This document shows, one piece after another, positions 1 to 9,458 of a stretch of DNA of 64,000 nt. Under the pieces are notes generated by a model. It made no database searches. It was not told the DNA's origin and saw nothing but the letters and a program-made list of their open reading frames with translations. The translations under genes were made by a program, and so were the position numbers. Position 1 is the first letter of the stretch, and each line of letters opens with the position of its first letter. Source of the DNA: Nitrospira defluvii. GTDB lineage: Bacteria > Nitrospirota > Nitrospiria > Nitrospirales > Nitrospiraceae. Where the stretch lies: positions 852,667 through 916,666 of the forward strand of contig WYAX01000012.1 in NCBI GenBank assembly GCA_011525625.1, read 5' to 3'.

Positions 1-369
1 GCAGCAGGAATACCGGAAGGCGGGTTAGGTGAGACAGACGTATCCACCGTGTCTGGAGGTGCGGGTCTCTGATCGTTGTCTTAGGCGTGGAGAGACTTGT
101 CCCTGCAATAATATTCTCTCGCTGGCTCCCCCTTTCAGTGGGCTCACGGGTGGGCGTGTTGTCTGTCGGAAGGCCCTCGAAGCGCTAGCAGGAGTTCGTT
201 CGGCAGGGGAGTGAGGCGGCCTGCTTGGCAGGTGGCGCCTGTTGTTCGACGCGCCGCCCGTGCAGCGCACGGAGTGGCGCAAGTTCAGGCGAGAAGCTTC
301 GCTCCCGTGCCGAACGCTGCTGGCGCTTGGTTTCCGGGGTGGAGAGAGACAGCATGGCTACCCGCCCTC
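1..369. other. Left-edge stretch without a supported gene
   Basis: Short open frames occur here on both strands, but none has a ribosome binding site, a recognisable product or a convincing start. The stretch lies downstream of tenA, which is transcribed leftward into it. I see no clear T-tailed hairpin, tRNA or repeat. Confidence 0.5.
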
Positions 370-1038
370 TCACACCGGCCACTTCTCCTCGTTCCAGGCC
401 ATTTCCCAAAACATCCATTCATATTTGGAGCTGATCAAGAACGCCTGTTCCATGCGTTTCTTTTCTTCATGTCCGGCCGTTCTCGCCCAGGTGTCGACTC
501 TGGCCCGCATCCATTCCTGGACGGCCTCGAACTCCGGTGAGGCATACAGCATCAGCCAGTCACGGTACGGGTGTTTGGCAGGCGGAGGGCCATGCTTGAG
601 CAGGTGTTTGCCGACGACGCAGTAGATCCATGCACAAGGCAGGGCGACGACGGCAATTTCCGTGGCCGTGCCGCTTTGGGCCACGGCGAGCATGTGACGT
701 GTATAGGCGTAGTTGGTCGGGGACATCGGCTCGTTCAGCATTTCCTGCGGCGTGAGTTTCCAGCGCTTGCCGTAATTTTCGTGGAGGCTGCGCTCGACGG
801 TGATGGTTTCTTCGGCCAGCTTGGCGAATCGCAACGCCGATTCGGCATCCGGTGCGCGCAAGGACCCCGCCGCGAAGACTCTGGCGAGATCTGCGAGGAA
901 GCGGGCATCCTGAAGAATGTAGTAGCGGAATTTCCGTTCCGACAGCGTGCCTTTTCCGAGCGCCAGCACAAACGGGTGGGTCAGTTGCGCGTCCCACACC
1001 GGTTGAGCCAATTTGCGAAGATGCGTTGAAAACGACAT
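370..1038 (-). CDS. tenA: TenA family thiaminase II / aminopyrimidine aminohydrolase
   Basis: This 222-residue protein has the length and all-helical composition of TenA. The LPCAWIYC segment near residue 133 matches the family motif around the catalytic cysteine, and acidic and aromatic residues near the C-terminus fit the active site. TenA enzymes hydrolyse aminopyrimidine breakdown products of thiamin so that the pyrimidine can be salvaged. A strong ribosome binding site (AAGGAGG) precedes the ATG. The gene lies 79 bases after the transhydrogenase gene on the same strand, too little space for a TPP riboswitch. A TenA-like protein without thiaminase activity remains possible. Confidence 0.88.
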   Translation of the reverse strand: MSFSTHLRKLAQPVWDAQLTHPFVLALGKGTLSERKFRYYILQDARFLADLARVFAAGSLRAPDAESALRFAKLAEETITVERSLHENYGKRWKLTPQEMLNEPMSPTNYAYTRHMLAVAQSGTATEIAVVALPCAWIYCVVGKHLLKHGPPPAKHPYRDWLMLYASPEFEAVQEWMRARVDTWARTAGHEEKKRMEQAFLISSKYEWMFWEMAWNEEKWPV

Positions 1039-1117
1039 CCGGTTCCTCCTTCATGGCCCGAAATGGATCTGGGCATTTACGAGATACGAGATACGCGTCA
1101 CCAGGGACGTTGTGGCT

Positions 1118-2521
1118 TCACGCTCTCGGGGTCCAGGGCCTGGGAAGCTGATTGATGCCGGCCAGGGCGGCGACGCGATAACACTCCGCGAGAGTCGGGT
1201 AATTGAATACGGCATCCACGAAGTAGTCGATCTGGCCCTGATAGGCCATGACGGTCTGACCGATGTGGATGAGTTCCGTGGCGCCGTCGCCGATAGCATG
1301 GACGCCGAGCAGTTGCCTGGTCTTGTTGTGGAAGAGCAGTTTCAGCATGCCGATCTCGTCGCCGATGATTTGTCCGCGTGCGATCTCGCGGTACCGGGCG
1401 ATGCCGACGGCGTAGGGGACGCCGTTTTTGGTCAGGTCGTCTTCGTTGCGGCCGATCATGGAGATCTCCGGAATCGAATAGATGCCGTAAGGCATCAGTT
1501 CCGACTGGGTCTGGCAGGGGATACCGAAGGCGTGACAGGCGGCGTGACGGCCTTGTTGCATGGACGTCGAGGCGAGTGCGGGAAACCCGATGATGTCCCC
1601 GGCGGCGTAGATGTGGGGGACGGCTGTTTGATAATGCTCGTTGACGGTGAGGCGTCCGCGTTCATCCGCGGAGAGTCCGACGGCATCCAGGTTGAGTGTG
1701 GCACTGGCCCCCGTGCGACCGACGGAGTACAGAACGGTGGAGGCGGCGATTTCCTTTCCGCTTTTCAAGCGGACAATCACCTGTTGCCCGGCAGTACGGT
1801 CGACGGAAACGACTTCTTCATTGAACCGCAACACCACCCCGATGCTGCGCATGTGATACTGCAGCGCCTCGATGGTTTCCTGGTCCACGAACTCCAGCAG
1901 GCGGGGGCGGCGTTCGATCAGGGTGACGTGGATGCCCATGGTCGCGAGGATCGACGCGTACTCCGCGCCGATGACGCCACCGCCGATGATGGTAATGGAC
2001 TTGGGGAGATCTTTCAGCAGCAGGAGGCCGTCGGTGTCGATGATCGTATGGTCGTCGAACGGAATGTGCGCGGGACGGGCCGGGATGGTGCCGCACGCAA
2101 TGACAACATAGTCGGCCGTATGTTCTATCCGGTCCTCCGGACGTTCGATGAGCAACCGGTGCGGATCGAGGAAGGACGCCGTTCCGAAACAGAGATCGAC
2201 GTTGTTCCGCGTCATCTGGTTGTGGATGATTTCGATTTCACGGGTGATGACGTGGTTGGCGCGGAAGGTCAGGTCCGCCATGGTGATGTCCTGCTTGACG
2301 CGGTAGCTGGCGCCGTACAGGCTGCGTTGATGGAATCCGGAGAGGTAGAGCGCGGCTTCGCGAAGCGATTTGCTGGGGATGGTCCCGGTGTTGGTGCAGA
2401 CCCCGCCGACGACCCGTTTCCGCTCGACGATGCCGACTTTCTTGCCCAGTTTGGCCGCCTGAATGGCGGCCTTCTGCCCAGCCGGACCGGTGCCGATCAC
2501 TAGTAGATCATAGTGGGCCAT
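1118..2521 (-). CDS. sthA: Si-specific NAD(P)(+) transhydrogenase (soluble)
   Basis: This 467-residue flavoprotein belongs to the pyridine nucleotide-disulfide oxidoreductase family. The N-terminal GTGPAGQKAA motif binds FAD, a second Rossmann motif (GGGVIGAEYA) near residue 180 binds NAD(P), and a dimerisation domain follows. The segment GGVCTNTGTIPSK replaces the redox-active CxxxxC of lipoamide dehydrogenase with a single cysteine, as in soluble transhydrogenases. It would interconvert NADPH and NADH in the cytoplasm. I chose the ATG at 2521, where the conserved MAHYDLLVIG begins and GGAG lies upstream; an in-frame start 57 bases earlier adds only unconserved residues. Confidence 0.9.
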   Translation of the reverse strand: MAHYDLLVIGTGPAGQKAAIQAAKLGKKVGIVERKRVVGGVCTNTGTIPSKSLREAALYLSGFHQRSLYGASYRVKQDITMADLTFRANHVITREIEIIHNQMTRNNVDLCFGTASFLDPHRLLIERPEDRIEHTADYVVIACGTIPARPAHIPFDDHTIIDTDGLLLLKDLPKSITIIGGGVIGAEYASILATMGIHVTLIERRPRLLEFVDQETIEALQYHMRSIGVVLRFNEEVVSVDRTAGQQVIVRLKSGKEIAASTVLYSVGRTGASATLNLDAVGLSADERGRLTVNEHYQTAVPHIYAAGDIIGFPALASTSMQQGRHAACHAFGIPCQTQSELMPYGIYSIPEISMIGRNEDDLTKNGVPYAVGIARYREIARGQIIGDEIGMLKLLFHNKTRQLLGVHAIGDGATELIHIGQTVMAYQGQIDYFVDAVFNYPTLAECYRVAALAGINQLPRPWTPRA

Positions 2522-2692
2522 GATGTTTCGATGAGTCTCCGTATGTCGTGAAGCGCGAAGCGTATCTCGCCGGACCACAGAGCCCAGGCCTCATCGAGAA
2601 TATCTCCTGTATGTCCGTGCTCGAAGCCATTCGCCAGATGCGTTTCTCTGCGTTCGCGAGAGACGAACCACACGTCACGGTGGACGCCGTCC

Positions 2693-3379
2693 TCAACTCG
2701 CCGTGACCAACGTGCGTGCGAACCGGAAGGCTTCCTCCAGATCCGGCAGTTGCGCGAGCTCGGGGGTAATCTGGAGATAGCGAACCTTATTGTCTTTGTC
2801 CACCACCATGAGGGCACGACTCAGGAGATGCAGGTCCTTGAGCAGCAGGCCGTGGGCCTTTCCGAAATCCGCCGCGCGATAGTCTGACAGGAAGGTCACG
2901 TTCGCGATCTTCGCCTCCTCCGCAAAGCGCTTTTGCGCAAAGGGCGTGTCGATGCTGATCGTGATGAGCTCGACCATGCGGTCCAGGCCCATGTTTTTCT
3001 CGCTCAAATAGTGGGTTTGTTGCTCACAGACCTTCGTGTCGAGCGACGGGACGATGCTGATGATACGTACCTTCCCCTTCCCTTTCGTCTCGTTGATGGG
3101 AATCATGGACAAGTCCGGCTGGGCCAGTTTGACGTCGCGCAACTTGTCGCCCACCTTGACCCCCATGCCCGTGAGCATCAAGGGTTTGCCCTGGAAGAGG
3201 ATGTTGTTGCCTTCACCGGCCACGGCGCTGCCGTCGGCCACCGGCATGTTTTTGTAGGAAAACGCACTCTTGTCGTGACCCGGCAAGGTGCCGCAGGCAC
3301 TGAGTCCAAGGCAGAAGAGTGTGACCACAACTCGGGAGAGGCGCGCACCGTGTCGTATCGACGGACTATGAGGCAGCAT
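2693..3379 (-). CDS. Exported thiol peroxidase (Tpx-like) lipoprotein
   Basis: The first 29 residues form a lipoprotein signal with lipobox LSAC (Cys29), so the enzyme is probably anchored outside the cytoplasm. The rest matches atypical 2-Cys peroxiredoxin Tpx: PSLDTKVC carries the peroxidatic Cys118, and SIDTPFAQKRF follows the family pattern. The resolving cysteine usually found right after that RF is alanine here (Ala153). The protein may therefore act as a 1-Cys enzyme reduced by another thiol carrier. Tpx is normally cytoplasmic or periplasmic and about 165 residues; the extra ~55 N-terminal residues are the signal and a linker. Confidence 0.85.
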   Translation of the reverse strand: MLPHSPSIRHGARLSRVVVTLFCLGLSACGTLPGHDKSAFSYKNMPVADGSAVAGEGNNILFQGKPLMLTGMGVKVGDKLRDVKLAQPDLSMIPINETKGKGKVRIISIVPSLDTKVCEQQTHYLSEKNMGLDRMVELITISIDTPFAQKRFAEEAKIANVTFLSDYRAADFGKAHGLLLKDLHLLSRALMVVDKDNKVRYLQITPELAQLPDLEEAFRFARTLVTAS

Positions 3380-3452
3380 AGGGAGTCTCCATGAACAGGG
3401 GAAGGACTGGCGATCATTCAGTCTGTCACTCTATGGCCGGTGACCGGCTCTG

Positions 3453-4415
3453 TCAAGGATGGAGGAATTCTGTGATGAGTCGGTTGACGGCTTCCGGCTG
3501 CTCCCACTGGGGAATATGGCCGGCGTTGGGGATCAGGATGAAGCGCGACTGGGGGATGAGGGCCTGCAGATCCCGACCGACCTGCGGGGGAAAGAGGCGA
3601 TCCTGTTCGCCCCAGAGAATCAAGGTGGGGTGCCGGATCTCTGTGAGTCGCGTGGCGAATTGCTGTTCCCAGAGCGGCAGGCTGTCCCGGAGCGCCAGGA
3701 GTGGCGTGATCATGTCTGTTCTCTGCCGGTTCCGGTTGGAGCGGTCGATCACCAGCGGCGTCACAAGGGCATGGTCGTAGACGATTTCTTTCAGCATGGC
3801 TTCCATCGCGCGGGTTCCGAACAGCGATGCGCCGAAGCGGGCCAGCCAGGCAGGCGCACGCGTGTTGACGGCGCGTCGCATGAGCGGGCTGACGAGGCGT
3901 TCGCGCACATGGTCCGGGAATCCGTCGATCAGGACCAGCCGATCGACCCGCTGAGGGTGAGTCAGCGCCAACCCGAGTGCGACGCCGGCCCCCATGGAAC
4001 TGCCGACAAGGGTTGCGGTCGGCAGGCCCAGGCTATCCATAAGGCCGCCGATGCTGTCGATCAGATCCTGGGGGCGGTAGTCAATGTTCGGTTTGTCGGA
4101 CAGGCCGGAGCCGATGAGATCCGGCGTGATGACGCGGAATTGTCCGGTGAGGGGGCGCTGATATTCCCACTGCCACATGGAGCCGCCATATCCATGGAGG
4201 AGGATCAGCGGCGGACCCTGGCCTTCGTCCAGATAGGCGATGCGGTGGCCGTTCACGGAGGTCGTGTGGATGGGGATTCGTTGGATGGCGTCGAAGAAGG
4301 GGGGGATCTCTGGTGCTGTCGCGCAACCACTCATCAACAGACTCGCAAGGGCCCAGGCCGCGACAGACTGCGGCGAAACCCTCGTGACGCGGATGAGGGT
4401 TGCCGCGCGTATCAC
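3453..4415 (-). CDS. Alpha/beta hydrolase, predicted lipoprotein
   Basis: This 320-residue protein starts with a lipoprotein signal ending in MSGCA. The alpha/beta hydrolase core follows: HGYGG supplies the oxyanion-hole region, GSSMGAG holds the nucleophilic serine, an LWGEQD segment holds the acid, and NAGHIPQWE near the C-terminus holds the histidine. Substrate cannot be told from sequence. The GTG start sits three bases after the pycB stop and has no clear ribosome binding site, so translational coupling to pycB is likely. Confidence 0.82.
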   Translation of the reverse strand: MIRAATLIRVTRVSPQSVAAWALASLLMSGCATAPEIPPFFDAIQRIPIHTTSVNGHRIAYLDEGQGPPLILLHGYGGSMWQWEYQRPLTGQFRVITPDLIGSGLSDKPNIDYRPQDLIDSIGGLMDSLGLPTATLVGSSMGAGVALGLALTHPQRVDRLVLIDGFPDHVRERLVSPLMRRAVNTRAPAWLARFGASLFGTRAMEAMLKEIVYDHALVTPLVIDRSNRNRQRTDMITPLLALRDSLPLWEQQFATRLTEIRHPTLILWGEQDRLFPPQVGRDLQALIPQSRFILIPNAGHIPQWEQPEAVNRLITEFLHP

Positions 4416-4418
4416 CGG

Positions 4419-6404
4419 CTAGTCCAGCTGGATGACGGTTTCGTCGATTTTGACGTTGTCCCCTTCGGCGGCCAGGATGGCCGTGACCCGTCCATCCATC
4501 GGGGCCGGGACCTGGCTTTCCATTTTCATGGCTTCGATGATCAAGAGCGGATCGCCCGTCTTGACCTGGGCGCCCTCTGTCACGAGGATCTTCACGACGC
4601 GACCGGGCATGGGGGGAGCGACATCGCCGGGCTTGGTCGGCCTCGGCCGTTTCGGCTTCGACGTGCTGCCGGCCTCTGGAGATTCCGGCACCCCGGCGAG
4701 CACTTCCTGGAGCGGTTCGAGCGACACTTCCTGCAAACGGTCGTTGACGCGAATGTAGTAAGGTTTGCGCCCGTCGGTCGTGCGACCGGATCCGGAGACG
4801 ACGACATGATAATTCTCGCCGTGCACGGTAATGTTGAATTCAGCAGGAGCGAGGTGGAGATCGTGCGCCACGGCCGGGCCTTTTGCTTCGGCCGGTTCGA
4901 GCGGTTCGGGATGGAGATCTCCCCGTTCACGGGCCTCGAAGAAATCCCTGGCGATGGCCGGGAAGAGCGCGAAGGAGAGTTGATCCTCCACTGTGGTCGC
5001 CGTCGAGGGCATGTCTTTTTTGAGTTTTTCGAATTCGGGCTCCAGCCGGTCGGCCGGCCGGCCTTTCACCGGCTCTTCATCGCCGATAGCGCGAGCCATG
5101 ATGCCCTTATCGAGCGGGCCCGGTGCGCGACCGTAGAGACCGAGGAAATAGTTCTTCGTCTCGGTGGTAATGACTTTATAACGCTCGCCCTGTTCGCCCG
5201 TCAGCACATTCAACGTCGCCTGCGTGCCCACAATCTGGCTGGTGGGGGTGACGAGCGGGGGATAGCCCATGTCCTTACGGACGCGGGGAATTTCGTCCAT
5301 GACTTCCTTCATGCGATCGAGCGCATTCTGCTCGGCCAGTTGCGCCGCCAGGTTCGACAACATGCCGCCGGGTATTTGCGAGGTGAGGATTTCAGCGTCG
5401 ACTCCGGTAAAGTCACTTTCGAATTGCCGATACTTCCTCCGGACATTGCGGAAATGTTCAGCGATCGGTTGCAGGTCGCGCAGATCGAGTTGCGTATCGT
5501 AAGGGGTGCCACGGAGCGCCGAAATGATGGATTCCGTCGGCGGATGCGAGGCACCCCCTGCCAGTGGCGAGATGGACGTATCGACCATGTCCACGCCGCC
5601 AAGGACCGCCATGAGCGCGGACATCGTGCCCATGCCTGAGGTGTAGTGGGAATGGAGATGGATGGGGACATGCACGGCAGCCTTGAGTTTCTTTACGAGG
5701 AGATACGCGTCCATCGGGGCGAGCAGGCCGGCCATATCTTTGATGCAGATGGTGTCGGCCCCGAGGTCCTCCAGCCGTTTTCCCATCTTGACGAACCCAT
5801 CCAAGTGGTGGACGGGGCTGGTGGTGTAGGAGATTGCGGCCTCCACATGTTTCTCGCAGGCCTTCACCTCACGGATGGCCCGTTCGAGGTTGCGCACGTC
5901 GTTCAGTGCATCGAAAATGCGGAACACGTCGATTCCGTTAGCTGCCGACCGTTCGATGAATTTATCGAGTACGTCGTCGGCATAGTGCCGGTAGCCCACC
6001 AGGTTTTGCCCGCGCAGCAGCATCTGCAGTTTGGTATTCGGCATGGCCTGACGCAGGGCCCGCAGCCGTTCCCAGGGATCTTCCTTGAGGAACCGCAGGC
6101 AGGTGTCGAATGTGGCGCCGCCCCAGACTTCGAGCGACCAGAAACCCACGGAGTCGAGCTTTTGAGCGATCGGGAGCATGTCTTCAGTCCGCATGCGAGT
6201 GGCGAGCAGGCATTGATGGCCATCGCGCAACGCGACTTCGGTCAGGAGGAGCTTCTTTCCCGGTGCAGGTTTCACGTGCAGTTCCGGTAAGGTCGGCTGC
6301 CCGCTCGAACCGGGACGTGCCGCCGGCGTCCGTGAGCCGGCAGTGCGGGCTTTCTTCGATGATACCTTCTTGGGAGCGGCTTTCTTGGTCTTTTTCGTTG
6401 CCAT
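4419..6404 (-). CDS. pycB: Pyruvate carboxylase subunit B (carboxyltransferase plus biotin carrier)
   Basis: This 661-residue subunit carries the carboxyltransferase domain of the OadA/PycB family, with LRDGHQ, EVWGGATFD, KDMAGLL and the metal-binding HLHSHYTSG. A linker leads to a C-terminal biotinyl domain with EAMKM, where Lys627 is the biotinylation site. Together with the biotin carboxylase encoded 71 bases upstream it should make oxaloacetate from pyruvate, bicarbonate and ATP. A second candidate role is the alpha subunit of oxaloacetate decarboxylase, but no membrane subunits are nearby. The first ~30 residues are an unusual Lys/Ala/Ser/Pro-rich tail not typical of the family. Confidence 0.9.
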   Translation of the reverse strand: MATKKTKKAAPKKVSSKKARTAGSRTPAARPGSSGQPTLPELHVKPAPGKKLLLTEVALRDGHQCLLATRMRTEDMLPIAQKLDSVGFWSLEVWGGATFDTCLRFLKEDPWERLRALRQAMPNTKLQMLLRGQNLVGYRHYADDVLDKFIERSAANGIDVFRIFDALNDVRNLERAIREVKACEKHVEAAISYTTSPVHHLDGFVKMGKRLEDLGADTICIKDMAGLLAPMDAYLLVKKLKAAVHVPIHLHSHYTSGMGTMSALMAVLGGVDMVDTSISPLAGGASHPPTESIISALRGTPYDTQLDLRDLQPIAEHFRNVRRKYRQFESDFTGVDAEILTSQIPGGMLSNLAAQLAEQNALDRMKEVMDEIPRVRKDMGYPPLVTPTSQIVGTQATLNVLTGEQGERYKVITTETKNYFLGLYGRAPGPLDKGIMARAIGDEEPVKGRPADRLEPEFEKLKKDMPSTATTVEDQLSFALFPAIARDFFEARERGDLHPEPLEPAEAKGPAVAHDLHLAPAEFNITVHGENYHVVVSGSGRTTDGRKPYYIRVNDRLQEVSLEPLQEVLAGVPESPEAGSTSKPKRPRPTKPGDVAPPMPGRVVKILVTEGAQVKTGDPLLIIEAMKMESQVPAPMDGRVTAILAAEGDNVKIDETVIQLD

Positions 6405-6475
6405 GCTGACGGCCTCGGGGCGGCGGAATCGCTCGCGTAACAGGGTTGAGATGGTGCTGCCTGGTGGCTGAGAGG

Positions 6476-7894
6476 TCAGAGTCCTTCGTAGGCGGCGATG
6501 GCTGCAGAGATCGCCAACACCAGGTCCTCAGGCTCCTCGGATTCTTCGTATTGATACAGGTCCGGATGCGTGTCCAGATACGAGGTGTCGAACCGCCCGG
6601 CCTGGAAGTCCTGCTCCATCATGACATTCTTCATAAACGGAATCGTCGTCTTCACGCCGCGCAATACATATTCTTCGAGCGAGCGGCGCATCCGGCTCAC
6701 CGTTTCCTCCCATGTCCGTCCCCGCACGGTAAGCTTTGCCAGCAGCGCGTCATAATACGGGGGGATTGTGTAATCGCGGTAGACGGCGCCGTCGATGCGA
6801 ACCCCAATGCCGCCGGGCGACAGATAGGCTGTGACGGTACCGGTGCAGGGCATGAAGTTGTTGCGGGGATCTTCCGCATTAATGCGACATTGAATCGCAT
6901 GCCCCTGCAACGTGACGTCCTTCTGCCGGATTTCCAGTGGCTTCCCCGCCGCGATGGAGATTTGATGGCGGACGATGTCGATCGCCGTGATTTGCTCGGT
7001 GACGGTGTGTTCGACCTGCAGGCGCGGGTTCATCTCCATGAAGTAGAAATGCCCCTCGTGGTCGAGGAGGAATTCCACGGTGCCGGCGTTGTCATAGTTT
7101 ACTGCTCTCGCGATGGCAATGGCCGCTTCGCCCATTTGTGCGCGGAGTTTCGGCGTCAAGACCAGTGACGGGGCGATTTCGATCAATTTCTGATGGCGGC
7201 GCTGGATCGAGCAATCCCGTTCTCCGAGGTGGATGATGTTGCCGTGTTTGTCGCCCAGGATCTGGAACTCAATATGGTGCGGGCGCTCGATATATTTCTC
7301 GATGAAGATGCTGCCGTCGCCGAATGCCGCCAGGGCTTCACGCGAGGCGACTCCCATATTCTCGCGCAGTTCCTGGTCGGACCGGACCACCCGCAGGCCG
7401 CGACCTCCGCCCCCGGCGCTGGCCTTGATCATGACCGGGTACTGGATGCGGCGGGCGAAGTCCAACGCGTCCTCGACGTTCGTGACGCCCCCTTCGGTGC
7501 CGGGGACAATCGGGAGGCCTGCCTGCTGGGCGATTTGCCGAGCCTTGACCTTGCTGCCCATGAGGTCGATGGTTTCGGGCGAAGGCCCGATGAACGTAAT
7601 TCCGGAGGCATGGCAGAGTCGTGCGAATTTGGCGTTCTCGGAGAGGAATCCGTAGCCGGGATGGATCGCATCGGCGCCGATGCGCTTCGCAATCTCCACA
7701 ATTTGTTTACCGTCGAGGAAGCCTTTGACGGGCCCGGGGCCTACGAGATAGGACTCGTCGGCTTTTTTGACATAAATGCCGGAAGAGTCGGCCTCGGAAT
7801 AGATCGCCGCCGTCGCGATGTTGAGCTCGCGGCAGCCTCGAATGATGCGCATGGCGATTTCGCCACGGTTGGCAACAAGGATCTTCCGGAACAT
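6476..7894 (-). CDS. pycA: Biotin carboxylase subunit (pyruvate carboxylase subunit A)
   Basis: The 472-residue protein begins with the family signature MFRKILVANRGEIA and continues with an ATP-grasp domain. Visible motifs are GGGGRGLRVV (ATP binding), the EMNPRLQVEHTVTE active-site segment and a C-terminal biotin carboxylase domain. It carboxylates biotin on the carrier domain encoded by the next gene. Pairing with a PycB-type partner rather than AccB favours pyruvate carboxylase over acetyl-CoA carboxylase, though sharing of the subunit cannot be excluded. Confidence 0.88.
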   Translation of the reverse strand: MFRKILVANRGEIAMRIIRGCRELNIATAAIYSEADSSGIYVKKADESYLVGPGPVKGFLDGKQIVEIAKRIGADAIHPGYGFLSENAKFARLCHASGITFIGPSPETIDLMGSKVKARQIAQQAGLPIVPGTEGGVTNVEDALDFARRIQYPVMIKASAGGGGRGLRVVRSDQELRENMGVASREALAAFGDGSIFIEKYIERPHHIEFQILGDKHGNIIHLGERDCSIQRRHQKLIEIAPSLVLTPKLRAQMGEAAIAIARAVNYDNAGTVEFLLDHEGHFYFMEMNPRLQVEHTVTEQITAIDIVRHQISIAAGKPLEIRQKDVTLQGHAIQCRINAEDPRNNFMPCTGTVTAYLSPGGIGVRIDGAVYRDYTIPPYYDALLAKLTVRGRTWEETVSRMRRSLEEYVLRGVKTTIPFMKNVMMEQDFQAGRFDTSYLDTHPDLYQYEESEEPEDLVLAISAAIAAYEGL

Positions 7895-8062
7895 GATGGG
7901 ATTACGAGAGGATTGGAGCCGCAGCTCACCTCCGGGTCGCCTCCAAAAAGATCGCGTAACCTAGCACAGGGTCAGGAGAGTTGTCGAGACGAACGAGGCT
8001 AAAACGAGGCCTTCGAGCAGGGGGCGGTGGGCAGGAGGATGGCCTCCTGCCCCGGAGCGTGT

Positions 8063-8518
8063 TTACTTGGCGTGAATGAGGAGTGGCTTCGATTGCGCAC
8101 TGCCGCCACCGGCCACCACGATGATGAAGGACATGCCCGCTTTGGCGTCCGGCACGACGGCTTCGATCGTCGTCTCGTTCACGAATTGATAGTCGATCTT
8201 GTCCTTGGGCGCGGCGCTGAAGGTCACGCCATGAAAACATTCCTTGCTGCCGAAGTTTTCGCCTTTGATCACGATTTTATCGCCGGGTTTCGCTTCATCC
8301 GGTTCCACCTTGCCGATGGAGGGGCGCTTCGAGCGATCGCAGACCGGATCTTTTTCGAGCTTGGAGGTATCAGATCCCTTGATGGATTCGGTGTTGAACA
8401 TCGTATATCCGGCGCCTTCCACCATGGCCCCTTCCTGGGCATGCCCCGGAGCGACGATGGCGGCAATCAGCCCTACAGTCAGCCCAAAACCGAGGAACAG
8501 GGGAGGATCAGTGCGCAT
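8063..8518 (-). CDS. Secreted IPT/TIG-domain protein
   Basis: A signal peptide of about 28 residues (ending GHAQ) precedes a 120-residue mature protein. Its C-terminal two thirds resemble one IPT/TIG immunoglobulin-like domain: PSIGKVEPDEAKPGDKIVI, then a GENFG turn, then a VVPDAKAG strand. Such domains act in binding or as spacers at the cell surface. The gene lies 12 bases after a PstS-like gene on the same strand, so the two are probably co-expressed and may share an envelope task. Confidence 0.7.
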   Translation of the reverse strand: MRTDPPLFLGFGLTVGLIAAIVAPGHAQEGAMVEGAGYTMFNTESIKGSDTSKLEKDPVCDRSKRPSIGKVEPDEAKPGDKIVIKGENFGSKECFHGVTFSAAPKDKIDYQFVNETTIEAVVPDAKAGMSFIIVVAGGGSAQSKPLLIHAK

Positions 8519-8530
8519 AAAAGCCTCCTA

Positions 8531-9355
8531 TTATGGAGATGACGTCTTGGGAAGTGGTGTATAGGACTCGCTAAGAATCTTTTGTCCCGCGTCCGACAGC
8601 GCGAATTGTTCGAACGCTTCAACGAGCGGGTCCGGCTCGCTGTTCGACAACAGTAGCACCGGCCGACGCAGGGGATACCGACCGTCTTTGACGGTAGGCG
8701 TTTCTGGTTCGACCGTATCAACCGGGAGCAGGCGAACAGGCACTCCGGAGGCCACGGCCTCCAACGCCTGGCCGAGGGACAGATAGGTGACGGCCGAGTT
8801 GGGCGGGAGCGTGCCGGCCACCGTTTTGATGACCTTTTCATCCTTCGCGACGACTTTGGTCGTGTCGGGAATCTTGCCGGCAATGCCGAGCAGTTGCTCG
8901 AACGCGTCGCGGTTGTTCTCATTGCGTGGGCGGTCCAGCAGCAGGATCTTGGTGTCCGGTCCGCCCAAATCGGCCCAGAACTTATACTTGCCGGAAAAGA
9001 GCTCGGCGACTTCTTGTTTGCTCACTGCTTTGGTGAAATTCGACCGATGGATCATGATCGCAATGCCATCCCAGGCAATCTGGACCGACCGGAATCCGTT
9101 CTCGGAGGTTCCCGTCACGGCGATGTCGGCCTGTTTGGCTTTCACCATCTCGAGCGGTTTGGATTTGTCGTCCCAGACGACGTCGATGTAGGCGCGAGGA
9201 TTGGCTTTTTCGAAGGCATGCGCCAGGGACTCCATAACCCGCTGTTCTGGGCCGTGACCCGCAATCACCATCGACCCGGCCACCTCGGCCGAAGCCGGCA
9301 GCGCACTGAAGAGTAGTAAGGAGGCGAAAAACAATCCACTGATGCGGGAGCCCAT
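8531..9355 (-). CDS. PstS-like substrate-binding protein
   Basis: A signal peptide (cleavage after about residue 23, LPASA) is followed by a periplasmic binding protein fold of the PstS-like type. Typical features are an N-terminal GSMVIAGHGP strand, the IAVTGTSENG turn and the NNRDAFEQLLG helix. No ABC permease or ATPase genes are adjacent, so it is an orphan binding protein. Phosphate is the usual ligand in this family but cannot be confirmed here. The partner gene downstream encodes a TIG-domain protein. Confidence 0.75.
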   Translation of the reverse strand: MGSRISGLFFASLLLFSALPASAEVAGSMVIAGHGPEQRVMESLAHAFEKANPRAYIDVVWDDKSKPLEMVKAKQADIAVTGTSENGFRSVQIAWDGIAIMIHRSNFTKAVSKQEVAELFSGKYKFWADLGGPDTKILLLDRPRNENNRDAFEQLLGIAGKIPDTTKVVAKDEKVIKTVAGTLPPNSAVTYLSLGQALEAVASGVPVRLLPVDTVEPETPTVKDGRYPLRRPVLLLSNSEPDPLVEAFEQFALSDAGQKILSESYTPLPKTSSP

Positions 9356-9458
9356 GCTGAACGACTCTCCTTGCGGCTTTGAGTGGTTGCTCCGGGCCCC
9401 GGTCGCCGACCGTGAAAAACCACGCGGCGGTCGGGGCGGTCGTAAGGCGTTGCGGCGT

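Noticed and set aside
1039..1117. A possible TPP riboswitch before tenA
   Set aside because: The gap is only 79 bases, includes the tenA ribosome binding site and shows no THI-box-like sequence.
1013..2503. A 496-codon open frame opposite sthA
   Set aside because: Antisense to a clear transhydrogenase gene; no motif, no credible start.
3459..5639. A 726-codon open frame on the plus strand opposite pycB and the hydrolase gene
   Set aside because: It runs antisense to well-supported genes, its composition is typical of GC-rich third-position artefacts, and there is no ribosome binding site or known motif.
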